In this document: piece after piece, positions 1 through 5,210 of the stretch
How the letters are laid out: each line of letters starts with the position of its first letter
Numbering within the stretch: the stretch's first letter is position 1
DNA from: an uncultured Bacilli bacterium
Lineage (GTDB): Bacteria > Bacillota_I > Bacilli_A > RF39 > UBA660
Direction: 5' to 3'
NCBI GenBank assembly: GCA_944345045.1
Contig: CALVMI010000066.1
Location: forward strand, 1-5,385
DNA length: 5,385 nucleotides
Position numbers and translations under genes: made by a program
Notes under the pieces: model-generated
Told to the model about the DNA's origin: nothing
What the model saw: only the letters and a program-made list of their open reading frames with translations
Databases searched by the model: none

Positions 1-2
1 AT

Positions 3-338
3 AATGTGGGTAATAATAATTTATTAGAAAGACTACTTCTTCTCATCAAAGCTTCAACAGATGAAGAAAGAAGATCTATCGCGGAAGGAAGTGAAATGTT
101 AATGGATGTTGTAACCCAAATTAGAAAATTTTTATATGATGAAGAAACAAAAGAAATGAAAAACATTCAAGACAAATGGAAAGAAGAAGCCAGAGACGAA
201 GGTTTAAAAGAAGGTCGTGAACAAACTAAAATTGATTTAGCAGTTAAATTAATCGGTAAATTGTCTCTGGATGAAATAGCCCAAGTAACGGGACTTTCTA
301 AAGATCTAATTGCAGAAAAAGCATCTTTAAAAATTTAA
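3..338 (+). CDS. Rpn-family recombination-promoting nuclease / PD-(D/E)XK transposase-like protein, C-terminal part
   Basis: The frame is open to the left edge, so this is the last 111 codons of a longer gene; a GTG at base 6 exists but only five bases precede it and no ribosome site can be judged. The visible part is a charged helical segment (about residues 45-75, with Lys/Glu-rich KWKEEARDEGLKEGREQ) followed by a short helix-turn-helix-like tail, LSLDEIAQVTGLSKDLI. This 'EG.kEG + sieeIaeiTGLs' ending is typical of the Rpn/PF12784-type proteins (about 300 residues), whose N-terminal part carries the PD-(D/E)XK nuclease. That catalytic domain is outside the window, so activity cannot be judged. 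Family members act in recombination-linked DNA cleavage and are scattered among genomes as accessory genes. The gene ends in a terminator and is not part of the spoVA operon. Confidence 0.75.
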   Translation, partial: NVGNNNLLERLLLLIKASTDEERRSIAEGSEMLMDVVTQIRKFLYDEETKEMKNIQDKWKEEARDEGLKEGREQTKIDLAVKLIGKLSLDEIAQVTGLSKDLIAEKASLKI

Positions 339-353
339 AAAAGATGCTTTTTT
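316..353 (+). terminator. Intrinsic terminator of the Rpn-like gene
   Basis: A 13-bp perfect stem pairs 316-328 (core GCATCTTT) with 340-352 (core AAAGATGC) around an 11-base loop, with the T-rich tail running to about 357. The TAA stop (336-338) lies in the loop. The A-run on the left arm could also let it work on the - strand. Confidence 0.85.
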
Positions 354-362
354 TATTTCTTT

Positions 363-391
363 GCATAATATTTTCTTTTTGAAACATATTA
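363..391 (+). promoter_or_regulatory. Predicted sigma-G promoter of the spoVA operon
   Basis: GCATA (363-367) and CATATTA (385-391) are separated by 17 bases. This fits the known Bacillus sigma-G pattern (GHATR, 17-18 bases, CATWHTA) at every position. The spoVA operon of Bacillus subtilis is a sigma-G regulon member in the forespore, so pattern and context agree. The expected start near base 398 would leave a leader of only about 9 bases before spoVAC. Confidence 0.75.
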
Positions 392-406
392 AAAACGGGT
401 GAAAGT

Positions 407-844
407 ATGAGAAAAGATGAATATCAAAAATTAGTGAGCGAATATACTCCGAAAGAAAACAAATGGAAAAATGCTGTAATTGCTTTTTTAGTTGGTGGTT
501 TAGTTGGCCTAACTGGACAAGTTATTGTAACTATTTTACAAAATTCGTTTGGAATGGAAGTAATGGAATCTTATTCTTGGCTTTGTGTTATTATTATTTT
601 CTTAGCGAGTTTGGCAACTGCTTTAGGCTTTTTTGATAATTGGGTAAGCAAATGCAAAGCGGGTTTGTTTTTACCAACAACAGGTTTTGCGCATTCCGTT
701 ACTAGTGCTGCTCTTGATTATCGTAAAGACGGATTTATTACTGGACTGGGATCTTCTTTCTTTAAATTAGCAGGAAGTGTTATTTTATATGGTATTATTA
801 GTGCATTTTTCTTAGGAATATTGGGGGTAATTATTTATGGCTAG
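407..844 (+). CDS. spoVAC: Stage V sporulation protein AC (SpoVAC)
   Basis: Membrane component of the SpoVA system that moves calcium-dipicolinate into the forespore and releases it at germination. In B. subtilis SpoVAC has been described as a mechanosensitive channel-like protein of the inner spore membrane. The 145-residue length is close to the usual 150. The sequence shows the N-terminal YTPKENKW segment, hydrophobic segments at about residues 22-45, 57-77 and 120-143, and the family signature TGFAHSVTSAALDYRKDGF (92-110) followed by FFKLAGSVILYG. The ATG at 407 has GGGTGA at 397-402 as ribosome site. It is the first gene of the operon, directly behind the sigma-G-type promoter, and its end overlaps spoVAD by 8 bases. 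No spoVAA or spoVAB precedes it, as in many clostridial operons. Confidence 0.95.
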   Translation: MRKDEYQKLVSEYTPKENKWKNAVIAFLVGGLVGLTGQVIVTILQNSFGMEVMESYSWLCVIIIFLASLATALGFFDNWVSKCKAGLFLPTTGFAHSVTSAALDYRKDGFITGLGSSFFKLAGSVILYGIISAFFLGILGVIIYG

Positions 845-1817
845 TAAAAAATTTGCAAATGTTTATATTAAAGATGCTTTTAGTATAGCTGGTCCCGTTG
901 AAAAAAAGGGAAGTATTAAAGATTATGATTTAGTTATGGATGATTATTATTATGAAGAAAAAACTTTTGAACAAGCTGAAATTAAAATGCAAAAAACGGT
1001 AATTGATCATTTATTAAGTAAAATGAAATTAATTCATAGTGATGTTGATTTAATCGTTGGTGGTGACCTATCAAATCAAATCAGTGTTTCTGGCTATGCA
1101 GCTAGTAATTACAGTATTCCTTTTTTAGGGGTTTATTCTGCCTGTGCTTCTTTTGTTGAATCACTTATTTTGGGAGCAGAGTATTTAGATAATAAAAGAA
1201 AAGGAAATGTAGTATGTGTTACTTCTTCACATAATTTACATGCTGAAAAGCAATTTCGATTTCCGATTGAATATGGGGCTCCTAAACCAACAACGACTAC
1301 TTTTACGGCCACAGGAGCCGTCGCGTGTCTTTTAACAAAAGAACCTGCAAAAGTAAAAATAGAGAGTTATACAATTGGTAAAGTTATTGATATGGGTTGT
1401 AAAGATGCTTCTCATATGGGAGCTGTAATGGCCCCTGCCGCGGCAAATGTATTAGTGAATCATTTAACAGAATTAGAACGCGATATTAATTATTATGATG
1501 TGATTTTAACTGGTGATTTAGGATGTATTGGGGGTAAAATTCTCAGTGAATATTTAAAAAGAACATATAGTCTTAAAATGAAACAACACATTGATGCCGG
1601 TTGCGAACTTTATTTAAAAAGTCAAGAAGAAACTTATGCTGGCGCTAGTGGTCCGGTAGCACTACCTTTATATCTATTTAATAAATTATTAAAACAAAAG
1701 AAAAAGCAGAAAGTATTGTTAATTGGAACGGGTTCTTTACATAATCCATTCTTTGTTAATCAAAAACTTACCATTCCAGCTGTGGCACATGCTGTAAGTT
1801 TGGAGGTGAACGGATGA
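837..1817 (+). CDS. spoVAD: Stage V sporulation protein AD (SpoVAD), dipicolinate-binding
   Basis: Soluble or peripheral subunit of the SpoVA complex that binds dipicolinic acid directly. It has a thiolase-like fold but no known thiolase reaction. At 326 residues it is near the usual 338. Conserved blocks visible: AGP near residue 18, GGDLSNQ (75-81), PFLGVYSACASF with Cys103 at the thiolase nucleophile position, TSSHNLHAEKQFRFPIEYG (129-147), the AMAPAAA-type block (about 197-203), LTGDLG (224-229), AGASGP (268-273), GTGSLHNP (297-304) and IPAVAHAVS near the C-terminus. The start ATG at 837 lies inside spoVAC, 8 bases before that gene's end, with GGGGGT (823-828) as ribosome site, so translation is probably coupled. 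Its TGA stop overlaps the spoVAE ATG. The C-terminal half is as well conserved as the N-terminal half, and I see no break. Confidence 0.96.
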   Translation: MASKKFANVYIKDAFSIAGPVEKKGSIKDYDLVMDDYYYEEKTFEQAEIKMQKTVIDHLLSKMKLIHSDVDLIVGGDLSNQISVSGYAASNYSIPFLGVYSACASFVESLILGAEYLDNKRKGNVVCVTSSHNLHAEKQFRFPIEYGAPKPTTTTFTATGAVACLLTKEPAKVKIESYTIGKVIDMGCKDASHMGAVMAPAAANVLVNHLTELERDINYYDVILTGDLGCIGGKILSEYLKRTYSLKMKQHIDAGCELYLKSQEETYAGASGPVALPLYLFNKLLKQKKKQKVLLIGTGSLHNPFFVNQKLTIPAVAHAVSLEVNG

Positions 1818-2164
1818 TTTTCTTAAAAGCTTTTTTGGTAACGGGACTATTTTGCTTTATTGCACAAGTAATTATGGATAATACTAAACTTACTCCTGGT
1901 CATATAACTTCTTTATTTGTAGTGTTTGGAGCTGTTTTATCTTTTTTTGGATTATATTCCAAACTAATTGAATTTGGAGGAGCAGGAGCTACGGTACTTA
2001 TTTCTAACTTTGGTCATATGTTGTATATGGGGGCAATTGAGGGCTTCCATGAAGTAGGTGTTTTAGGTCTTGCTAGTGGTTTATTAGTAAAAAGTTCTTT
2101 GGCGATTGTAAGTGCAGTTGTCATTGCCTTTGTTCTAGCTTTAATTTTTAAACCAAAAAACTAA
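1814..2164 (+). CDS. spoVAE: Stage V sporulation protein AE (SpoVAEb type)
   Basis: Small integral membrane subunit of the SpoVA dipicolinate channel. The 116-residue length equals that of B. subtilis SpoVAEb. Recognisable blocks are the hydrophobic N-terminus with FLVTGLFCFIAQ, the KLTPGHITSLFVVFGAVL segment (25-42), FGGAGATVLISNFGHML (54-70) and the C-terminal hydrophobic stretch ending ALIFKPKN. Most of the protein is hydrophobic, consistent with several membrane spans. The ATG overlaps the spoVAD stop (ATGA) and has a near-perfect ribosome site GGAGGTGA at 1802-1809. It is the last gene of the operon, with a terminator starting one base after the stop. The separate soluble SpoVAEa and the SpoVAF protein of Bacillus are absent here. 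Confidence 0.94.
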   Translation: MIFLKAFLVTGLFCFIAQVIMDNTKLTPGHITSLFVVFGAVLSFFGLYSKLIEFGGAGATVLISNFGHMLYMGAIEGFHEVGVLGLASGLLVKSSLAIVSAVVIAFVLALIFKPKN

Positions 2165-2197
2165 AGAAAAGGAAAAAAGATCTTTTTCTTTTTTTGC
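2165..2197 (+). terminator. Probable terminator of the spoVA operon
   Basis: A purine-rich arm (2165-2177) pairs with a T-rich arm (2183-2195) for 13 bp including two G-T pairs around a 5-base loop, starting directly after the spoVAE stop. The stem is AT-rich and therefore weak, and the T-tract is part of the stem. Confidence 0.5.
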
Positions 2198-2202
2198 GTT
2201 TT

Positions 2203-2211
2203 TGATATAAT
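2203..2211 (+). promoter_or_regulatory. Extended -10 promoter for the membrane-protein gene
   Basis: TGATATAAT (2203-2211) is a perfect extended -10 element (TGnTATAAT). No convincing -35 lies 17 bases upstream, which extended -10 promoters tolerate. The predicted start is near 2218, only about 13 bases before the ATG at 2231. Confidence 0.6.
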
Positions 2212-2230
2212 AACTCTAGAGTTGATGAGA

Positions 2231-3199
2231 ATGAAAAAGAATAAAAGGAAAAATGAAACCGTTGTAATTAATAAAGATCCGCTTGCAACTACGACGATTG
2301 GTAAGTTAGATACTAAAGAAAATGGTCCTATTTTTGCTATTGTGGGAATAGCTATTTTTGTAGTATGCATTTTTTGTTTACCCTATTTGTCAGAGTGGAT
2401 TGCTAATTTTTCATTTACACCACCGACAATCGTTCAAAATCCAAATACACCAGAGACACCTACAGATGATGGAAGTGATGAAGATAATGAAACGACGTAT
2501 TATGATCTTACCGATGATTTACGTATTACCTTAGATACGGTAACATTTCAAAATTTTGTGGTTGATGAAACGAATAGAGCTATTTCACTTGATGCTGTAA
2601 TTAGCGGAGGAAGTAGTAACAACTTATTTCAAAATACTAATTATTATTTAGAAATTTATACTAATGATGAACTCCTTTTAGATCGAATGCGTCTTATACC
2701 AACGACGACGGGTACTGTTTTTCACTTTGCTTTGTCTCTTCGTTCTAATGTGACGCCTTCTGATATTTCTAAAGTAGCTATAGTGATTAAAGAAGAAGAA
2801 GATTATCCAGCGGTGGAATTAAATGAAGTTGATGGAGTGCCAACATTTGTGTGTACAAAAGATAATGAAACTGTAACATACAGATTTGCTTTGGAAGAGG
2901 AAGTTTATGTATTAAAAGAAATTGAAGAAGAAGCTCTTTATGAAACTGATGCAACTGATTATGAAACAAAATTAGCGGAGTACAACGAGCTTTATGATTC
3001 TTACAGTAATATTGATGGAGTAACAACGCATCTAAATCCTTTGTCTAATGGCTTTTCGTTTAATACAACTATAGATTTAGAGGAAGTAGGATCAGCTGTT
3101 TATCAAAGAACTTTTACTAAAGACATTTATTATCCATTAAATACGGATGTTAGAATTGTTGCTTTTGAGCTGTCTGCTTCTTTGTATACCTGTGAATGA
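2231..3199 (+). CDS. Hypothetical single-pass membrane protein with large acidic external domain
   Basis: I do not recognise this 322-residue protein. In-frame alternatives start at TTG 2222 and ATG 2225. I chose ATG 2231 because the predicted transcript begins near 2218 and the weak AGAG (2218-2221) is better spaced from it. Numbering from ATG 2231: a Lys/Arg-rich N-terminus (MKKNKRKN), one hydrophobic helix at about residues 33-53 (IFAIVGIAIFVVCIFCLPY), a Pro/Thr/Asp-rich flexible linker (about 63-90), then a polar, acidic domain of some 230 residues. By the positive-inside rule the tail is cytoplasmic and the large domain is outside. No cysteine pair, LPXTG or catalytic motif is evident; the long domain alternates predicted strands and a Glu-rich helix (about 221-255). 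It has its own promoter and terminator, so it is separate from spoVA and scpAB. It could be a surface or envelope protein; the function is open. Confidence 0.8.
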   Translation: MKKNKRKNETVVINKDPLATTTIGKLDTKENGPIFAIVGIAIFVVCIFCLPYLSEWIANFSFTPPTIVQNPNTPETPTDDGSDEDNETTYYDLTDDLRITLDTVTFQNFVVDETNRAISLDAVISGGSSNNLFQNTNYYLEIYTNDELLLDRMRLIPTTTGTVFHFALSLRSNVTPSDISKVAIVIKEEEDYPAVELNEVDGVPTFVCTKDNETVTYRFALEEEVYVLKEIEEEALYETDATDYETKLAEYNELYDSYSNIDGVTTHLNPLSNGFSFNTTIDLEEVGSAVYQRTFTKDIYYPLNTDVRIVAFELSASLYTCE

Positions 3200-3219
3200 C
3201 CTTTACGGTCTTTTTTTTT
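3198..3219 (+). terminator. Terminator of the membrane-protein gene
   Basis: GACC (3198-3201) pairs with GGTC (3207-3210) around TTTAC and is followed by nine T. The stem is short, but the T-run is long. The TGA stop (3197-3199) overlaps the left arm. Confidence 0.6.
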
Positions 3220-3230
3220 GCTAAAAAATT

Positions 3231-3239
3231 TTGTATAAT
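3231..3239 (+). promoter_or_regulatory. Promoter -10 element for scpAB
   Basis: TTGTATAAT (3231-3239) contains a perfect TATAAT at 3234-3239. The same 9 bases recur before the gene at 5313. The position 17 bases upstream is a T-run of the preceding terminator, so the -35 is poor. The predicted start at about 3246 leaves roughly 10 bases before the scpA ATG. Confidence 0.55.
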
Positions 3240-3255
3240 GGTAATGGTGATAGTA

Positions 3256-3978
3256 ATGAATATAGAATTACATCTAGAAAATTTCGATGGACCACTAGAT
3301 CTACTTTTGCATCTTGTGAAAGAAACAAAAGTAGATATCTATGAAATTAATATGAGTGAGATCATTGAAAGTTATTTATCTTATATTCATTCTTTGCAAG
3401 AATTAAATATTGATGTTGGCAGTGATTTTTTAGTGATGGCAGCAAATTTACTACATTTAAAAAGTAAGAAACTTTTAGGAAAAGAAGAAGAGGATGAAGA
3501 TCAAGAAAGTGAGTATGCTATTACTAGTGAAGAAGATTTAAAACAAAGAATTTTAGAATATGAAAAATATAAAAATATAACAAGGGATTTGCAAGATCTA
3601 GAGGCTAAACGTAAGGAAGTTTTTACAAAAGTTCCAGAAAATTTAAAAGAATATCAAGAAGAACGGGCTTTGGTTAATGAAGGTTTAACGATAGAAGATT
3701 TGTTAAAAGCCTTGTTAGAGGTGGAAAAAAGACTTCATTATAAAGAACCAATGGAAACAAAAATTACTCAGAAAGAATTGAGTGTCAAAGAACAAATTTT
3801 GCATATTAAAAATATTTTAAAGAGTAGAAAAAGTTGTTGTTTTGATGAATTGTTTATCTATAAAACGAAAGAATATATTATTACAACTTTTTTGGCTATT
3901 TTAGAAATGAGTAAGCAAAAGGAAATTAGATTAGAACAAAAAAATAGTTTTGAACCCATTATGGTGGAGGCGATTTAA
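3256..3978 (+). CDS. scpA: Segregation and condensation protein A (ScpA), kleisin of the SMC-ScpAB condensin
   Basis: ScpA bridges the two heads of the SMC ATPase dimer and recruits ScpB; the ring loads on the chromosome and drives origin segregation and compaction. The 240-residue product has the N-terminal kleisin signature ENFDGPLDLLLHLV (8-21), the helix VGSDFLVMAANLLHLKSKKLL (54-74) that contacts the SMC neck, an acidic linker (77-90) and a C-terminal winged helix ending KTKEYIITTFLAILEMSKQKEIRLEQ (203-228). The frame is open upstream to 3196, but family alignment starts at MNIELHLENF. The -10 element at 3234-3239 excludes earlier ATGs at 3238 and 3244 as starts. GGTGA (3246-3250) is a modest ribosome site. 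The stop abuts the scpB ATG, so the pair is one operon. Confidence 0.95.
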   Translation: MNIELHLENFDGPLDLLLHLVKETKVDIYEINMSEIIESYLSYIHSLQELNIDVGSDFLVMAANLLHLKSKKLLGKEEEDEDQESEYAITSEEDLKQRILEYEKYKNITRDLQDLEAKRKEVFTKVPENLKEYQEERALVNEGLTIEDLLKALLEVEKRLHYKEPMETKITQKELSVKEQILHIKNILKSRKSCCFDELFIYKTKEYIITTFLAILEMSKQKEIRLEQKNSFEPIMVEAI

Positions 3979-4560
3979 ATGAAATTAGAAGGTGTATTAG
4001 AAGGTTTATTGTTTGTCCAAGGAGATGAAGGAATTACTTTAGAAGAAATTTGTAAGATTTTAGAAGTTTCTATGGAAGAAGCAAAAAGTCTACTAATGAA
4101 TTTAAAAAAAGCTTATGAAAATGAAGATAGAGGTTTACGAATTCGTTTTTTAGGTAATGCTTTTAAACTAACTACAAAAGAAGAACATCGTGCATATTAT
4201 CAAAAACTTTTAACACAAGAAAATAGTAGTTCGCTTAGTCCTGCAGCTTTAGAGGTACTAGCTATTGTTGCCTATAACGAGCCAATTACAAGAGTGGAAA
4301 TTGATGAAATGAGAGGATTATCTTCTGATTATACTTTACGAAAATTAATTGCTAAAGGTCTTATTAAAGAAGCGGGTAAAAGTACAATGCCAGGTAGACC
4401 AAATCTTTATAAAACAACCCATGAATTTTTGGATTATTTTGGTTTAGCGACAAAAGAAGATTTACCAAAAATCGATATAGAATCAGAAAAAAATTCTGAA
4501 GAACAAGATTTATTTACTTCAATTTATAAAGAAGATGAAAAAATACTAGAAAAAGTATAA
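3979..4560 (+). CDS. scpB: Segregation and condensation protein B (ScpB)
   Basis: ScpB is the dimeric winged-helix partner that binds the central part of ScpA in the SMC-ScpAB complex. At 193 residues it is close to B. subtilis ScpB (197). Two winged-helix domains are visible: residues about 1-75, starting LEGVLEGLLFVQGDEGITLEEI, and 85-155, with the hallmark run LSPAALEVLAIVAYNEPITR (86-105), RGLSSDYTLRKLIAKGLI (112-129) and GRPNLYKTTHEFLDYFGL (139-156). The last 35 residues are an acidic tail. The ATG follows the scpA TAA with no gap; TGGAGG at 3965-3970 inside scpA is the ribosome site. The neighbouring rluB, frequent after scpB in Bacilli, is absent; a tRNA follows instead. Confidence 0.95.
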   Translation: MKLEGVLEGLLFVQGDEGITLEEICKILEVSMEEAKSLLMNLKKAYENEDRGLRIRFLGNAFKLTTKEEHRAYYQKLLTQENSSSLSPAALEVLAIVAYNEPITRVEIDEMRGLSSDYTLRKLIAKGLIKEAGKSTMPGRPNLYKTTHEFLDYFGLATKEDLPKIDIESEKNSEEQDLFTSIYKEDEKILEKV

Positions 4561-4580
4561 AATATTTGTTATACTTTATT
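4552..4580 (+). terminator. Weak terminator-like hairpin at the scpB end
   Basis: AAAGTATAA (4552-4560) and TTATACTTT (4569-4577) form a perfect 9-bp inverted repeat with an 8-base loop and a T-rich tail. The scpB stop is part of the left arm. With only one G-C pair the hairpin is weak. The right arm contains TATACT (4570-4575), which could also be the -10 element of the tRNA gene about 13 bases downstream. Confidence 0.4.
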
Positions 4581-4587
4581 TGTTCTT

Positions 4588-4674
4588 GCTTGTGTGGCGG
4601 AACTGGTAGACGCGCTGGACTCAAAATCCAGTGATAGCGATATCGTGTGGGTTCGATTCCCACCACAAGCACCA
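4588..4674 (+). tRNA. tRNA-Leu (anticodon CAA)
   Basis: The acceptor arm pairs GCTTGTG (4588-4594) with CACAAGC (4664-4670). The anticodon stem is CTGGA/TCCAG (4615-4619, 4627-4631) with loop CTCAAAA, giving anticodon CAA at 4622-4624, which reads UUG. The long class II variable arm (GATA/TATC, 4633-4644) is expected for leucine. The T arm is GTGGG-TTCGATT-CCCAC. Discriminator A73 and CCA (4672-4674) are encoded. All stems are intact, so it should be functional. It may be transcribed from TATACT (4570-4575) or by readthrough from scpB. Confidence 0.97.
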
Positions 4675-4721
4675 TAAGAGTTTAACCTGAACCTTTAGGT
4701 GTTTCGGATAATTTATAAATG

Positions 4722-4744
4722 GAACTTGTCAAAAGTTCTTTTTT
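4722..4744 (+). terminator. Terminator after tRNA-Leu (repeat copy A)
   Basis: GAACTT (4722-4727) and AAGTTC (4733-4738) pair around GTCAA and are followed by six T (4739-4744). This is a canonical intrinsic terminator 48 bases after the tRNA. The 4675-4721 trailer shows only a weak hairpin around ACCTTTAGGT. Confidence 0.8.
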
Positions 4745-4754
4745 ATGTTATTAT
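4726..4754 (+). promoter_or_regulatory. Possible promoter embedded in the tRNA terminator
   Basis: TTGTCA (4726-4731) and TATTAT (4749-4754) are one mismatch each from TTGACA and TATAAT and are separated by exactly 17 bases. The -35 lies inside the terminator hairpin. In repeat copy B the TTGTCA is kept, but an 8-base deletion removes the -10. The predicted start is near 4761. Confidence 0.45.
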
Positions 4755-4760
4755 GAATAT

Positions 4761-4872
4761 GTCAAGGAAACTTGCATAAAATAAAAAGGGAACATTCAGT
4801 TTTCGTATGTTGAATGTCTACCCGATTTTCATTAGTTAGACATTTAATAGAACTTGTCAAAAGTTCTTTTTT
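4761..4872 (+). ncRNA. Candidate structured small RNA
   Basis: Between the possible promoter at 4726-4754 and the terminator ending at 4872 lies about 110 bases with three potential stems. A hairpin has a GAAA loop (CAAG/CTTG, 4763-4774). An A-rich single strand (4778-4791) with GGGAAC follows. A 13-bp stem pairs 4808-4820 (core AATGTCTA) with 4837-4849 (core TAGACATT), including two G-T pairs. The terminator hairpin abuts it at 4850. ACATTCA (4792-4798) can instead pair with TGAATGT (4811-4817), which competes with the 13-bp stem. No coding frame of note lies here. I recognise no Rfam family; this is an inference from structure alone. Confidence 0.35.
4850..4872 (+). terminator. Second intrinsic terminator (repeat copy B)
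   Basis: GAACTT (4850-4855) and AAGTTC (4861-4866) with loop GTCAA and six T (4867-4872), identical to the copy A terminator. It would end the candidate small RNA. Confidence 0.75.
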
Positions 4873-4919
4873 ATATTGATGACAAGGGAATTTGTATAAG
4901 ACAAAAAAGGGAACATTCA
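4850..4919 (+). repeat. Direct repeat, copy B
   Basis: A 70-base diverged copy of 4722-4798, starting 128 bases after it. It keeps the terminator exactly, the bulged hairpin in altered sequence (4879-4897, loop GGAA), and the terminal AAAAAGGGAACATTCA. It lacks 8 bases present in copy A and has one extra A in the A-run. The spacer 4799-4849 is not repeated. Confidence 0.8.
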
Positions 4920-4926
4920 TTAAGAA

Positions 4927-5142
4927 GTGAACAAAAAGATAAAATTAGCTATTTGTGTTAAAATATGAGAAAGTTTAAATTCTTTTTTTGATAACTTAGA
5001 TAGAATGTATTGTTTAATAGACCACGATACACCTTGTTGTCTAATAAATGATACCCTTACTATTACTAGAGGATTAAATAGTAAATACACTAAAAAATAT
5101 GATGTTGAATATGAATATAGGTGCTATATTAATATTGTTTAG
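4927..5142 (+). pseudogene. Possible decayed small gene, interrupted by one in-frame TGA
   Basis: A single frame runs from GTG 4927 to TAG 5140-5142 (71 sense codons plus stop) with one break, TGA at 4966-4968. The first part reads MNKKIKLAICVKI. The second part (58 codons from 4969 to the terminal TAG) includes SFFDNLDRMYCLIDHDTP and ends YINIV. A restart at ATG 5005 would give 45 residues. Alternatively, ATG 4965 would enter the same downstream frame if one T of the T7 tract (4983-4989) were lost. There is no good ribosome site, and TGA is a true stop elsewhere in this window, so a relic is more likely than a working gene. A strong terminator follows 11 bases after the stop, as expected behind a gene. 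I recognise no family. In DNA this AT-rich a chance opening is possible. Confidence 0.35.
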
Positions 5143-5153
5143 TTTTTTAATTG

Positions 5154-5188
5154 CGATTAAGTCATTGATGATTTAATCGTTTTTATTT
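5154..5188 (+). terminator. Strong intrinsic terminator
   Basis: CGATTAAGTCA (5154-5164) pairs with TGATTTAATCG (5169-5179) for 11 bp with one G-T pair and a TTGA loop, followed by TTTTTATTT. It insulates the following gene from upstream transcription and is well placed to end the broken frame at 4927-5142. Confidence 0.85.
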
Positions 5189-5210
5189 GGATAAAAGGGT
5201 AATAACATTA

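Larger units (their letters stand above)
4722..4798 (+). repeat. Direct repeat, copy A (terminator + bulged GNRA hairpin + GGGAACATTCA)
   Basis: This 77-base unit recurs at 4850-4919. The first 22 bases (terminator and T-tract) are identical. The middle contains a bulged hairpin (4758-4778) with GAAA tetraloop. The unit ends with AAAAAGGGAACATTCA, identical in both copies. Copy A has 8 extra bases (within 4745-4758) that include the TATTAT of a possible promoter. Confidence 0.8.

Noticed and set aside
2161..2370. Minus-strand open frame over the start of the membrane-protein gene
   Set aside because: It is antisense to a well-supported gene and its terminator/promoter, and its residues simply mirror the T-rich hairpin; no ribosome site.
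2787..3026. Minus-strand open frame inside the membrane-protein gene
   Set aside because: Low-complexity Leu/His/Gln composition typical of the reverse of Glu/Asp-rich coding DNA; no start signals.
3196..3255. N-terminal extension of scpA to the ATG at 3196
   Set aside because: It would translate through the terminator T-run and the -10 element, and the 20 extra residues have no counterpart in ScpA proteins.
4675..4721. T-box or riboswitch after the tRNA
   Set aside because: No T-box sequence or specifier stem can be seen, and the weak ACCTTTAGGT hairpin leads to no gene.
4789..4805. LexA/SOS box at GAACATTCAGTTTTC
   Set aside because: The half-site spacing is one base too long and the second half is imperfect; the second repeat copy lacks the right half entirely.
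4722..4919. CRISPR array
   Set aside because: Only two diverged copies of 70-77 bases with one 51-base spacer and internal terminators; not CRISPR-like.
4927..5142. TGA read as tryptophan (genetic code 4)
   Set aside because: TGA correctly ends spoVAD (in an ATGA overlap) and the 2231-3199 gene (in a terminator), so it is a stop in this organism.
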